Below are positions 35,688 through 44,477 of a stretch of 64,000 nucleotides of DNA, in pieces; within the stretch, counting starts at the first letter, position 1, and every line of letters begins with the position of its first letter. Under the pieces are notes generated by a model, which had not been told where the DNA came from, did no database searches, and saw only the letters and a program-made list of their open reading frames with translations. The stretch comes from a bacterium. GTDB taxonomy: Bacteria; Planctomycetota; Planctomycetia; Kolteriales; Kolteriaceae. The translations under genes were made by a program, and so were the position numbers. Location of the stretch: assembly GCA_019753235.1 (NCBI GenBank), contig JAIELF010000006.1:91041-155040 (forward strand), read 5' to 3'.

Positions 35688-36191
35688 CTATCGCAGATGG
35701 GCCAGGCCGTGCTTATCTCGAAGTTGCTGCGTTGCTTCCCATAGTTCGGGGGTTGTTTTCAGAAATCGGACCAGCGACGACGTTGCCACCGATAACTGAT
35801 CGGCCGTCATCGACACCTTGCCCTGATCATGATCGACGCGATCCAAAATAAGTGCCGACGTCATCAAAAAAGATTCGTGTCGCTTGCTGACCCGTAACCC
35901 CTGTGCCACCGCTTGCATTAATATCGGGGGGAGATCACTTTCTGATACGGGAAGGCGAAGCCGAAAGGCGATCGCTTCTCGCATTCGGCGAAGGGCACGC
36001 TCGCGATTTTCTTGTCTTGATCGGCTTTCGGTCGCCACCACTATAAGTCCGGTCTCTTGATGTCGCAGCCGAACGGCGCTCTCGGTCTTGTTCCGTTTCT
36101 GCCCCCCCGGTCCGCTGGCTCGGTAAAAATCCTCATGGCAACTTCCCAACAATCGTTCATCGCTGAGGGCCAGCCAATCGTCCCGATTCAT
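35688..36191 (-). CDS. Release-factor-like protein with GGQ motif
   Basis: 167 residues. It holds only domain 3 of class I release factors, with [21 protein letters not shown] (about 24-44); the GGQ catalyses peptidyl-tRNA ester hydrolysis. It lacks the codon-recognition domain, like ArfB/YaeJ and PrfH-type rescue factors, but the C-terminus is not the basic ribosome-channel tail of ArfB. It may rescue stalled ribosomes or be an uncharacterised variant. GGGAGACGAAAAG precedes the ATG. It is divergent from the DCC protein gene over 74 bases. Confidence 0.88.
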   Translation of the reverse strand: MNRDDWLALSDERLLGSCHEDFYRASGPGGQKRNKTESAVRLRHQETGLIVVATESRSRQENRERALRRMREAIAFRLRLPVSESDLPPILMQAVAQGLRVSKRHESFLMTSALILDRVDHDQGKVSMTADQLSVATSSLVRFLKTTPELWEATQQLRDKHGLAHLR

Positions 36192-36265
36192 TTCTTTTCG
36201 TCTCCCAGGGACTCATCGGAGTCTACAGTCTTATGGGACATTCTTCCGACAGGGATTGCCGAGCC

Positions 36266-36694
36266 ATGACGACGTCAAAGCTTACTCATCGCGTGCCGAC
36301 CGTCGAAGTGTTCTATGACGGTGACTGTCCTCTTTGTCGGCGCGAGATCGACATGCTTCGCCGATGGGATAAGAAATCGCGAATTCTCTTTACCAATATC
36401 GCGGCAGAGGGTTTCGATCCTGCTCCGCTTCAACGAACGCACGATCAATTGATGGCTCAGATTCATGGCCGAAACGCGTCGGGAGAGTTGATCGTCGGCG
36501 TGGAAGTTTTTCGACAGCTTTATCAAGCAGTCGGTTTGGGTTGGTTGGTGTGGGTGACTCGGCTTCCCGTCATTCGACAGATCCTGGATGTCTTCTATCG
36601 GCTATTTGCTCGCTATCGGCTTCGTCTGACTGGACGCTGCGACGCGGGTCGTTGTTCGGTTCCCCCGGCATCCCCTTCTGTTCCTTCGCGATGA
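36266..36694 (+). CDS. DCC-family thiol-disulfide oxidoreductase (DUF393)
   Basis: 142 residues. The motif [14 protein letters not shown] (about 15-28) is the DCC signature with its redox CxxC. A helical region follows, with a partly hydrophobic segment ([24 protein letters not shown]), and a terminal RCDAGRC pair. The family is thioredoxin-like, but its partners are undefined. The ATG at 36266 fits the family N-terminus; an upstream frame adds 11 residues. Confidence 0.88.
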   Translation: MTTSKLTHRVPTVEVFYDGDCPLCRREIDMLRRWDKKSRILFTNIAAEGFDPAPLQRTHDQLMAQIHGRNASGELIVGVEVFRQLYQAVGLGWLVWVTRLPVIRQILDVFYRLFARYRLRLTGRCDAGRCSVPPASPSVPSR

Positions 36695-36827
36695 TAAAAC
36701 ATCGTGTCGGCTCGAAAAAAACTTGGAATCTCCCTTCCAGGGCCGCTAGCTTTGATCGTAACAGAGTCGGCAGCCTCACTCGAGATAGGCGACCGAGCAA
36801 CGTTGGTTGGGAAGGGAGAAGGGGAAC

Positions 36828-38204
36828 GTGGTCGAAGGCAACAGAGATTCCTTGACGCGGCGAGATTTGATGAAGTCGGCGGGAAAGGTGACGGCCGTGT
36901 CTGCCTTGGCGGGCGTGGCTATTCCAAATGTTCACGCGGCCGAGGATAACACCATCAAGCTCGCTCTCGTCGGTTGCGGCGGGCGTGGAACCGGGGCGGC
37001 GGTCAACGCGCTATCGACGAAGATCGGGCCGACGAAGCTTTTTGCCATGGCCGACGTCTTTCCCGAGAAGCTCAAAAACAGTTACGACTCGATCAAAGGT
37101 TCGCATGCGGACCAGGTCGATGTTGCCGAAGAACGCAAGTTCATCAGCTTTGACGGCTATAAGCAGGCCATGGATACGCTCAAGCCGGGCGATGTGGTGA
37201 TCTTGACGACGCCGCCCGCCTTTAGATGGGTTCAATTCAAATACGCCATCGAGAAGGGTCTGCACGTTTTCATGGAGAAGCCGACCACGGTCGACGGGCC
37301 TACCACGAAGAAGATGTTCGCGCTGGCCGATGAGTCGGTTCAGAAGAACCTGAAGGTCGGTGTCGGTTTGATGTGCCGACATTGTCGTGCTCGTGGCGAG
37401 ATGTACGACCGGATTCGCCAAGGAGAAATGGGCGACATCATTCTCATGCGGGCCTATCGGCTCGCTGGCCCCACCGCGCATGCCTTTGCCGAGCCCAAGC
37501 CCGAAGGGATGAGCGAACTCCTCTATCAGATTCAAGAATTTCACGCCTTCCTTTGGGCCAGTGGCGGCGCGTACAGCGACTTTCTCATCCACAACATTGA
37601 TGAATGCTGTTGGATGAAGGATGCTTGGCCGATCTCTGCTCAGAGCGTCGGCGGTCGGCACTATCGGGGTACTTACATCGATCAGAACTTCGACACGTAC
37701 TCAACAGAGTACACCTTTGCCGACGGTTCGAAGTTCATCATGGAAGGCCGACTCATCGATGGTTGCCATTCGGAGTTTGCCAGCTACGCCCATGGCAGCA
37801 AAGGCTCGTGCATCATCTCGACGTCGGGACATGCTCCCTCACGTTGCCGAATGTACAAGGGACAGAAGTATGTCAAGGAAGACCTAACTTGGAAGTACGG
37901 CAAGCCCGAGCCGAACCCTTATCAGACCGAATGGGATGACTTGATGGACGCCATCCGCAACGACAAGCCCTACAACGAAGCGCGACGTGGGGCCGAGGCA
38001 AGTCTGGTGACATCCATGGGGCGGATGTCGGCTCACACCGGGCGCATCATCACCTACGAACAAACGCTCAATTGCGAGCATGAGTTCGCTCCCAATGTCG
38101 ATAAGCTCACCATGGATAGCCCGGCACCGATCTTGGTCGGGTCCGATGGTAAATATGCGATCCCGCAGCCTGGGATCGTGACCGATCGCGAGTATATGGC
38201 ATAA
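36828..38204 (+). CDS. Tat-exported Gfo/Idh/MocA family oxidoreductase
   Basis: 458 residues. The N-terminus has a Tat signal (LTRRDLMKSAGKVTAVSALAGVAIPNVHA). The NAD(P)-binding Rossmann domain begins IKLALVGCGGRG (about 45-56), followed by EKPTTVDG, the conserved EKP motif with the catalytic-type Lys, and a C-terminal alpha/beta dimerisation domain. Exported members are abundant in planctomycetes and are thought to act on sugars or polysaccharide fragments with a tightly bound cofactor. The GTG at 36828 is chosen because AGAAGGGGAA lies just upstream; an in-frame TTG at 36807 is weaker. Confidence 0.92.
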   Translation: MVEGNRDSLTRRDLMKSAGKVTAVSALAGVAIPNVHAAEDNTIKLALVGCGGRGTGAAVNALSTKIGPTKLFAMADVFPEKLKNSYDSIKGSHADQVDVAEERKFISFDGYKQAMDTLKPGDVVILTTPPAFRWVQFKYAIEKGLHVFMEKPTTVDGPTTKKMFALADESVQKNLKVGVGLMCRHCRARGEMYDRIRQGEMGDIILMRAYRLAGPTAHAFAEPKPEGMSELLYQIQEFHAFLWASGGAYSDFLIHNIDECCWMKDAWPISAQSVGGRHYRGTYIDQNFDTYSTEYTFADGSKFIMEGRLIDGCHSEFASYAHGSKGSCIISTSGHAPSRCRMYKGQKYVKEDLTWKYGKPEPNPYQTEWDDLMDAIRNDKPYNEARRGAEASLVTSMGRMSAHTGRIITYEQTLNCEHEFAPNVDKLTMDSPAPILVGSDGKYAIPQPGIVTDREYMA

Positions 38205-38232
38205 GCCAGTATTCTTCGACTCAGCGAGCGTC

Positions 38233-38266
38233 AACTCCGTCACGGCATCACGATCGCGGCGGAGTT
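38233..38266. terminator. Hairpin between convergent Gfo/Idh/MocA and hypothetical gene
   Basis: AACTCCG (38233-38239) pairs with CGGAGTT (38260-38266) around a 20-base GC-rich loop, then TTTCGCTATTT on the plus strand. It is placed 29 bases after the oxidoreductase stop, a plausible weak terminator. Confidence 0.4.
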
Positions 38267-38294
38267 TTCGCTATTTAATCAACACTAACCGGTG

Positions 38295-38657
38295 CTAGGG
38301 ATGAAGGGATCGGCGAAACTCCTCGGCCGACTGTTGGCCCATAGGCGACGCGATCGGCGCACCGGTCACTTCGGCCAGTGCCCAGACAAGTCGGCGCCAA
38401 ACTTCCTGCATGGCGTCGTCCGCATTACCCCACGTCAGAACATGTATCCCGTGTGCATCGCGACGAAGCGTGATCATGTTCTTCTGGATCGCTACTCGGA
38501 GTTCGCTCCAGGGACCTTTGGGTTCTTCATCGGGAAAGGCAAGTTCGCCATCAATCATACGAGTTTGAAGAGCAATCCCGTGATCGGCGAGAAGTTGTCG
38601 AACGGTAGAGAGACTGGGTGGGGCCGCCTCGTGCAAGACCACATACTCGATTCCCAT
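38295..38657 (-). CDS. Small hypothetical protein
   Basis: Not recognised. 120 residues with no signal peptide or transmembrane helix. The N-terminus (MGIEYVVLHEAAPPSLSTVRQLLADHG) and the remaining mixed alpha/beta sequence look like a compact cytoplasmic domain. GGAGAG precedes the ATG. Codon use is like its neighbours. It is convergent with the oxidoreductase and divergent from surE. Confidence 0.6.
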   Translation of the reverse strand: MGIEYVVLHEAAPPSLSTVRQLLADHGIALQTRMIDGELAFPDEEPKGPWSELRVAIQKNMITLRRDAHGIHVLTWGNADDAMQEVWRRLVWALAEVTGAPIASPMGQQSAEEFRRSLHP

Positions 38658-38846
38658 GCAGGTCTCTCCCCGATGAAACAGAGTCGAAAGCCGATCGGCG
38701 TCATGGAGGATGAGCTTGTTCGATGATCGCTTTGGCTTGGCCCATCCTGAATCAGATCTCGCCGGCCCCAGTTGGCTTCGGCCTTCACCATTCTATGCTA
38801 GCCCAACCGTTTTCGAATCAACTGAAACCTCTTCGAGTCTGTCGGC

Positions 38847-39563
38847 ATGCGAATCCTTCTCAGCAACGATGATGGCATTGATGCTCCTGGGTTGGCCTCC
38901 TTGGCGCAGGCCGTGGCCGGGTTTGGGGAGTTGTTCACGTATGCCCCCGCGGACGTGCAGTCGGGTTGCAGCCATAAACTCACGACGGACGATCCTTTTC
39001 GCGTGCATCATCGCGATGAGAAGCATGTTGCTGTCGTCGGCACACCAGGCGACTGCGTTCGCTATGCGCTGCATGACCAGACCGCTCCCTTCGACTGGAT
39101 TCTCTCTGGAATCAATAATGGGGGGAATCTTGGGGTCGATGTTTTTTACTCGGGGACCGTGGCCGCCGTTCGAGAGGCATCGTTTCATGGGCTCCCCGGA
39201 ATCGCGTACTCACATTACATTAAGCGAGATCGGCCAATCGATTGGGACCGCGTTGCTGGCTGGGCGAAGAAAGTGACCGCGATCTTGCTCGATCAGCCGC
39301 GCGCCAGCGGTTGGTTCTGGAGTGTGAACTTCCCGCATCTGTTGGCCAACGACCCTGATCCAGAAATCATCTTTTGTCCTCTTGATGTTAATCCCTTGCC
39401 ATTGCAGTTTGATCCTCATGAGGAGGGACTCAAGTATTCGGGCGTCTATGCCAACAGACCCCGGACGCCCGGACACGATGTCGATGTCTGTTTCTCGGGG
39501 AAGATTGCTGTCACTCGTTTGTCGACTTGCCACGGTTCGCACGGCTACGTCGATTCGAGGTGA
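38847..39563 (+). CDS. surE: 5'/3'-nucleotidase SurE
   Basis: 238 residues, the usual SurE length. It dephosphorylates nucleoside monophosphates in stationary-phase survival. The metal site is visible in MRILLSNDDGIDAPG (Asp8 and Asp9 equivalents), the Ser/Asn in QSGCSHKLT, and SGINNGGNLGVDVFYSGTVAAVREA. The tail 'SKHVTPL' found in many relatives is replaced by TCHGSHGYVDSR. It is probably cytosolic. No pcm or nlpD neighbour, unlike enterobacteria. Confidence 0.93.
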   Translation: MRILLSNDDGIDAPGLASLAQAVAGFGELFTYAPADVQSGCSHKLTTDDPFRVHHRDEKHVAVVGTPGDCVRYALHDQTAPFDWILSGINNGGNLGVDVFYSGTVAAVREASFHGLPGIAYSHYIKRDRPIDWDRVAGWAKKVTAILLDQPRASGWFWSVNFPHLLANDPDPEIIFCPLDVNPLPLQFDPHEEGLKYSGVYANRPRTPGHDVDVCFSGKIAVTRLSTCHGSHGYVDSR

Positions 39564-39638
39564 TCGAGTTCTCGATTGCTTGGACCTGCTGGCTCTCTTT
39601 AGAATGAATTGGGAATGATAAACCGACGGAGTTTCGAG

Positions 39639-40829
39639 ATGTTTCGAGCAGTCTTGCTGGTCGCTTTCACGTTGTCGTCTATTGTCTCACAGAGCTTAGC
39701 AGCCGAGTGGAAGGTCGTTGTTCATGCGGATCGTTCCCTTCCGATGGCCATCGCGTCGGCCCCCATTCCCGAAGCGATTCAGGGTAAGTCCCTGAAGTTG
39801 ACCACGGGCGACGACAAGAACGTTCCGGTCCAATCGGACGGAGCAAAGTTTGTTTTCGTCGTCAATGGATTGGTGAAAGGATCCGACCAAACGTTTCTGC
39901 TGACCGAGGGGCAAGGGGAATCGCTGGGGGGCGTTGAGATCGCGGAAGTCGAGGCCGGCGCGGACGTCAAGATCGACGGTGTTCTCTTCACCACCTATCA
40001 AACCCACAACGGACCCAAGCCCTACCTGTGGCCGATCATCGGACCCTCCGACACTCCGATGACGCGCGCATTTCCCATGGACAAAAAGGTGAAGGGGGAA
40101 CTGCGAGATCACATTCATCATCGAGGACTTTGGTTTACCTTCGACCGCGTCAACGGGACTGATTTCTGGTCCGAGACACCTACCAGTGGAAAATCGACCC
40201 ACGATAAGTTTGTCTCGATTACCAGTGGCCCCGTGTTTGGCGAGATTGTGAGTCAAGTCTCTTGGAAGACCCGAAAAGATGCGCCGGTCGCTCAGGATGT
40301 TCGGACCTATCGCTTCTACCGTGTGCCGGGGGCTCGCCTGGTTGATTTCTCCATCGCGATGACCTCGACGAGCGGCCCTCTGAAGTTCGGCGACAGCAAA
40401 GAAGGTCTCTTCGCAATTCGCGTCAACGAACAGATGAAGGTGGAACGCAAGGACAACCCGGGCTCGATCGTGAACGCCGGGGGACAAAAGGATGGCGATG
40501 CCTGGGGCAAGCGAGCGGAGTGGGTCGACTACTTCGGCAAAGTCGATGGCAAATCGGTCGGCATCGCGATGTTCGATGCTCCGTCTAATCTCCGACATCC
40601 GACTTATTGGCACGTCCGAACGTACGGCCTATTTGCTGCCAATCCGTTCGGCATCAGCCATTTCACGGGCGACAAAACGCAGGACGGATCGCACGTGGTG
40701 CCGGAAGGCGAGTCATTCAAGGCGAACTACCGCGTCTACTTTCATGACGGCGATACCACACAAGCCCAAGTTGCGGACTGGTACTCTGCTTTTGCAAGTC
40801 CTGTCTCCGTCGAGGTAACCTCGCCGTAA
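39639..40829 (+). CDS. Secreted DUF6807 (PmoA-like) protein
   Basis: 396 residues with a signal peptide (MFRAVLLVAFTLSSIVSQSLAAEW). The mature part shows family features: YLWPIIGPSDTPMTRAFPM, HIHHRGLWFTFDRVNGTDFW and HPTYWHVRTYGLFAANPFG. These resemble planctomycete 'PmoA family' proteins, named for a weak resemblance and not methane monooxygenase subunits. The beta-sandwich sequence suggests carbohydrate handling. The ATG at 39639 with GGAG upstream is preferred; an ATG at 39615 is possible. The gene faces the end of the microcompartment operon across 57 bases. Confidence 0.88.
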   Translation: MFRAVLLVAFTLSSIVSQSLAAEWKVVVHADRSLPMAIASAPIPEAIQGKSLKLTTGDDKNVPVQSDGAKFVFVVNGLVKGSDQTFLLTEGQGESLGGVEIAEVEAGADVKIDGVLFTTYQTHNGPKPYLWPIIGPSDTPMTRAFPMDKKVKGELRDHIHHRGLWFTFDRVNGTDFWSETPTSGKSTHDKFVSITSGPVFGEIVSQVSWKTRKDAPVAQDVRTYRFYRVPGARLVDFSIAMTSTSGPLKFGDSKEGLFAIRVNEQMKVERKDNPGSIVNAGGQKDGDAWGKRAEWVDYFGKVDGKSVGIAMFDAPSNLRHPTYWHVRTYGLFAANPFGISHFTGDKTQDGSHVVPEGESFKANYRVYFHDGDTTQAQVADWYSAFASPVSVEVTSP

Positions 40830-40886
40830 CGTCATCGGTGACATACGTGTGACACTGGGCCGAGAGCAGTCGCTGGCGATCGTCCA

Positions 40887-42251
40887 TCACCCGGGCGATT
40901 TCTCGCCGAGCAATCGAGCGATCCGGTCGAGATGATATCTTAAGCGCTCTTGCGGATTCATGGTGGCGAAGGGGGGCAGGTTCGCTTTCTTCTCCGTGCA
41001 TCCACAGTGACACTCGCCACTCGTGCCGCACCCATTGCTGACTTTGGTGGCTGCTTTTGTCGGTGCGGGCAGGCAAGCATGGCTCATCGTTACAAGAGGC
41101 TTGTTCGGTGTTGCGGCCTTCTTCGAAGAGGGTGACCACGGCGACACCATCGGCGACAGGGGCGCGGTCGGGCCGGTCCAAACCTCGGCAGGAATGGCCG
41201 CTGGGACAACTACCTGTGTCGAAGTGGATGCATACCGCATGACCGGCGTCTGGAGTTGCATGTCTTGTTCCAACGACCGGTGCGGTTTGATATGCAGTTT
41301 AGCCAGGACGCCATGATAGGCCCGGACCGCCTCCTCGGCCGAGATCTCACCATCAGCCAGCAGTCGCAGTAAACGAATAAAGACGAACTGGTTCTCGGCT
41401 TGGTTGATCTTTCGACCAAAGAGAGCCGCCCGCGCGCCGTACTTCTTCGCCTCGGTGAGAAGCTTGAACGCATCATAAGTGGTCCCGGCCGAGCCCCCCA
41501 GAACGCCGACGATGACACTGGAATCGTACGCAACCAGTTCCTCCATCGCCTGAGGGCCGTTGTAAACCACTTTCAAAAACACAGGTCGGCCCCGCTCGGT
41601 CACGCCGGCCAGCGACCGCGCGATCATGTCATTAACGAAGGCCGGCTCATCGGGAACTTGACCCGGGATGTTCGGATTGAAGACTTCCAGAAAGTGACGA
41701 AAACCCTTCGATTCCGCCTCGAGTCTAAATTCGCGATAGCGCTCGAGTGTCAATAGATCGTCATCGGTACGATTATTGAACGTGACACTGTAGAGACCCA
41801 GATCAACCCCCAGTTTTCGTTCGGCGTCCTGACACACCATCTTACCGCATTGAAGATGATCAAGCGTGGCGGTCCGGAACGGGCGAGGAATGCCTTCGGT
41901 GTACCTGCCTCCTCGAACAACATGAACGTCAAAGGCATCATTCGCCCGGCAAGCGGGTGTCACAGGGCTGTTTTCGAAGATCCGCTCAGAAAGCGTGAGG
42001 ACTTCGCTGGAACTCGCCGACATCAGCATGATGTCGACCAACTCTTGGCGGGCGATCTCGCGAATCAAGTCGCGATACTCTTGCACGGTGCGGAAACGGG
42101 TCTGCCCGGCGTGGTTCTCAGGGGATAAGCCTGGCGCGCCGATGCCGAAAGCCATGTCGGCATCCTTCGCGTCGGCAAGAATGAACTCGCTTGCCTGCGG
42201 ATTCGCGTGAAGCGCCTTCAGCTTTCGATCGAGTGATTTCTCTACAGCCAC
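40887..42251 (-). CDS. LacD/DeoC-like class I aldolase with Cys-rich tail and encapsulation helix
   Basis: 454 residues, last gene of the microcompartment operon. Residues of about 1-350 form a TIM barrel of the LacD/FbaB/DeoC type (FLKVVYNGPQAMEELVAYD, VIVGVLGGSAGTTYDAFKLL, ARAALFGRKINQAENQ). The candidate Schiff-base Lys is in FLKVVYNG. Residues 352-405 are a Pro/Ala/Ser/Thr linker. Then come five cysteines (393, 408, 414, 416, 418; last four as CGTSGECHCGC) and a terminal amphipathic helix (433-449, PQERLRYHLDRIARLLG) typical of microcompartment encapsulation peptides. It probably cleaves or processes a sugar phosphate inside the shell, alongside the class II aldolase. The dehydrogenase gene starts 7 bases upstream of it, so they are co-translated. 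Confidence 0.85.
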   Translation of the reverse strand: MAVEKSLDRKLKALHANPQASEFILADAKDADMAFGIGAPGLSPENHAGQTRFRTVQEYRDLIREIARQELVDIMLMSASSSEVLTLSERIFENSPVTPACRANDAFDVHVVRGGRYTEGIPRPFRTATLDHLQCGKMVCQDAERKLGVDLGLYSVTFNNRTDDDLLTLERYREFRLEAESKGFRHFLEVFNPNIPGQVPDEPAFVNDMIARSLAGVTERGRPVFLKVVYNGPQAMEELVAYDSSVIVGVLGGSAGTTYDAFKLLTEAKKYGARAALFGRKINQAENQFVFIRLLRLLADGEISAEEAVRAYHGVLAKLHIKPHRSLEQDMQLQTPVMRYASTSTQVVVPAAIPAEVWTGPTAPLSPMVSPWSPSSKKAATPNKPLVTMSHACLPAPTKAATKVSNGCGTSGECHCGCTEKKANLPPFATMNPQERLRYHLDRIARLLGEKSPG

Positions 42252-42258
42252 GACTGGA

Positions 42259-43188
42259 TCAACCCTTTAGCACGTCGTTGAGAGTCTGGCGAAGAACCTG
42301 TCCCGATTTCTGGAGAGCCATCTTCTCTTTGGGCCAAAGCTCGATCTCGAGTTGCTCGTGAGCTCCCGATCGTCCGACGACAGTGGGGACAGACAGGCAT
42401 ATGTCACTGATTCCGTATTTGCCATGCTGCAACGTTGATACAGGAAGAACTTGTCGTTTATCTAAGGCGATCGATTCAACCACAGCAGCAATGGATACAC
42501 CCACGGCAAAACCCGCGCCCCCTTTCTTCTTGATCACCTCCGCGCCGCTTCCCTTTGTCTTCTCGAACAGTTCTTGTTGCAAGCTGGCGGACATGCCCGG
42601 CCATTTCTCCATGGGGAGACTGGCGATGGTCGCGCTCGACCAGATCGGCACCATGCTGTCACCATGCTCGCCGAGGATAAGAGCGTTCACCTGCGTGGCC
42701 GGCACCGAGAGCCGAGCCGCGATCAGGCTGCGGAACCGACTCGTATCAAGCTGCGTTCCCAGGCCAATTACTCGCTGCCAAGGGAGTGCAAGTTCCTTGA
42801 CAGCGAGGTACGTCAAGATGTCGACCGGGTTGCTGACAACGATCACCTTCGCGCTCGGACCGATCCCCGCCCCCTTGCAATCGGCAAGGATCTGCTTAAA
42901 CAGCGTGACGTTTCGATTGATGAGTTGGAGTCGGCTTTCATCGGGCTTTCGGCGAAGCCCGGCGGTGATAATGACGAAATCACTGTCGGCCACATCGCGA
43001 TAGGTGCCGGCATAGAAGGACTGATCCGCGACCAGGGCCGCCCCATGCTGCAGATCAAGCGCATGGCCGGCGGCGGCGTCGGGGTTCGCGTCGATCAGAC
43101 AGATCTCGTGAATGACTCGTCCGTACTGGAGTGCAAAGGCCGTGGAACTTCCCACGAGCCCGCCGCCACCGATGATGGTTGCCTTCAT
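42259..43188 (-). CDS. Lactate/malate dehydrogenase-family NAD enzyme of the microcompartment operon
   Basis: 309 residues. The Rossmann motif IIGGGGLVGSSTAF, the catalytic His in LILGEHGDSMVPIWS and the substrate Arg in ESRLQLINRN are intact. The specificity position (102 in lactate-dehydrogenase numbering) falls on Arg in AGLRRKPDES, as in malate dehydrogenases, where lactate dehydrogenases have Gln. In PVM operons the homologue is usually annotated as lactate dehydrogenase, and a role recycling NAD+ for the aldehyde dehydrogenase is likely. No encapsulation tail is visible, so location inside or outside the shell is uncertain. The aldolase genes flank it closely. Confidence 0.9.
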   Translation of the reverse strand: MKATIIGGGGLVGSSTAFALQYGRVIHEICLIDANPDAAAGHALDLQHGAALVADQSFYAGTYRDVADSDFVIITAGLRRKPDESRLQLINRNVTLFKQILADCKGAGIGPSAKVIVVSNPVDILTYLAVKELALPWQRVIGLGTQLDTSRFRSLIAARLSVPATQVNALILGEHGDSMVPIWSSATIASLPMEKWPGMSASLQQELFEKTKGSGAEVIKKKGGAGFAVGVSIAAVVESIALDKRQVLPVSTLQHGKYGISDICLSVPTVVGRSGAHEQLEIELWPKEKMALQKSGQVLRQTLNDVLKG

Positions 43189-43209
43189 TTCGCGTCGATT
43201 CTCCGCTCG

Positions 43210-44094
43210 TTACTTCTGGCCAAGAGCCGCCAGAACTTGTTCCGTGATGGTTTTGATCAACACTTCCGTGGAAGCGTCACTGCTGGTGGCGGGCGACGAC
43301 TTTGCTTGGCCCGGCTTGCCCGAGCAACTGTTGGGCGAACTGGCCGGCGGAGCAAAGGCGTTTGAATCGGTCTTAAAGTCGTCGTATCCCTCGCGGAAAA
43401 GGCTGTTGCCACACAGGTCGCAGTCCTCCATGTGAATGCGAGGATCGTCGATGCCCAAACGCTTCTTGAACTGCAACAACTCGCCGACCTGCTTCTCGCT
43501 GAGATACTTGAGCGGGCCAAGCTGTTTGGCCAGAATCAGCATTCGGCAATAAGCATCGATGATCTCGGTGTTGAAGTACGCCTGCATGATGCTGTTACCC
43601 CACGCGACCGAACCGTGGTTGGCCAGCAGCATGGTGTTGGCGTTGTGAACATAAGGAAGCACGGTGTCGGCAAACGTCTGTGTCCCGGGGGTCTCGTATC
43701 GGGCGATGGGAACCTCGCCGAGAAAGACTTCGACTTCGGGAAGGACGCACTTGGGAATGGTCTCGTGCACCATCGCGAAAGCGGTCGCATGGGGTGGATG
43801 GCAATGCAGCACGCCAATGATCTCGGGCCGGGCCTTGAAGACCGAAAGGTGCAGCAAGATTTCGCTCGTCCGCTTCTTCGTGCCGGCAACCTGCTTCCCT
43901 TCGAGATCGACAATACAAAGATCGTCTGGCTTGAGAAAGCCCTTCGAGACGCCGGTCGGCGTGCAAAGGATTCGCTCGGGCGCGAGCCGAACGCTGATGT
44001 TGCCATCGTTGGCGGCGGCGAAACCGCGATCGTAAAGACGTCGTCCGACTTCGCAGATGTCCTTGCGTGCTTGCCATTCGTTTGCAAACGCCAT
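43210..44094 (-). CDS. Class II (Zn) aldolase, fuculose-1-phosphate aldolase type, shell cargo
   Basis: 294 residues. The zinc site is present: LHCHPPHA (two His) and the later LLANHGS (third His), with the catalytic Glu in RTSEI. This family cleaves fuculose- or rhamnulose-1-phosphate to dihydroxyacetone phosphate and lactaldehyde. An added domain contains CDLCGN, then a Ser/Ala/Pro/Lys linker (about 240-274) and a final amphipathic helix STEVLIKTITEQVLAALG (275-292), a typical encapsulation peptide. It is the signature enzyme of PVM microcompartments. The ATG has GAGGG upstream. It lies 54 bases after the BMC-P gene. Confidence 0.92.
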   Translation of the reverse strand: MAFANEWQARKDICEVGRRLYDRGFAAANDGNISVRLAPERILCTPTGVSKGFLKPDDLCIVDLEGKQVAGTKKRTSEILLHLSVFKARPEIIGVLHCHPPHATAFAMVHETIPKCVLPEVEVFLGEVPIARYETPGTQTFADTVLPYVHNANTMLLANHGSVAWGNSIMQAYFNTEIIDAYCRMLILAKQLGPLKYLSEKQVGELLQFKKRLGIDDPRIHMEDCDLCGNSLFREGYDDFKTDSNAFAPPASSPNSCSGKPGQAKSSPATSSDASTEVLIKTITEQVLAALGQK

Positions 44095-44148
44095 GATGTC
44101 CCTCGTGTTGCTTTCGTTGAATGAATCTCTTTTGCGGAATTTCTTCCG

Positions 44149-44460
44149 CTATTTCTTCAGCAATTTCTTAACCTCGGCCTCATCAATGCGAAGATCATCC
44201 AAAATCCCCGCGATGTAAGCATCAACCGGTTTTCGATCCGGTTCAAATGGGGCGGCCGCTTCCCGCCCATCTGTGATCGCAACCAGTGCCCCCGGCGTCG
44301 CGCCGAGTTCATCCACCGCGATCACCTCTTCGTCTGTTTCCTTTCCCTTGCCCGCCAAAACGGCCAGCGATTGCGGCATGGCCAAAACCCACCGCATGCC
44401 GATCAGCGACGGATGCGCCTTGACCAGCGAAATTTTGCCGACGACACGACCTATCTTCAT
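44149..44460 (-). CDS. BMC-P (EutN/CcmL) shell vertex protein, copy 1
   Basis: 103 residues of the pentameric EutN/CcmL fold that closes the icosahedral vertices of a microcompartment shell. It starts MKIGRVVGKISLVKAHPSL, then LAMPQSLAV, EVIAVDELGATPGALVAITDG, the standard strand order. The C-terminus (DDLRIDEAEVKKLLKK) is a Lys-rich helix longer than in the other two copies. It follows the second BMC-P gene by 17 bases. Three different BMC-P copies per operon are normal for PVM systems and may form mixed vertices. Confidence 0.93.
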   Translation of the reverse strand: MKIGRVVGKISLVKAHPSLIGMRWVLAMPQSLAVLAGKGKETDEEVIAVDELGATPGALVAITDGREAAAPFEPDRKPVDAYIAGILDDLRIDEAEVKKLLKK

Positions 44461-44477
44461 GGCGATCCTCCGCGACG

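Noticed and set aside
40830-40886. Terminator for the microcompartment operon
   Set aside because: I looked in the short gap after the last gene and found no stable hairpin followed by T residues.
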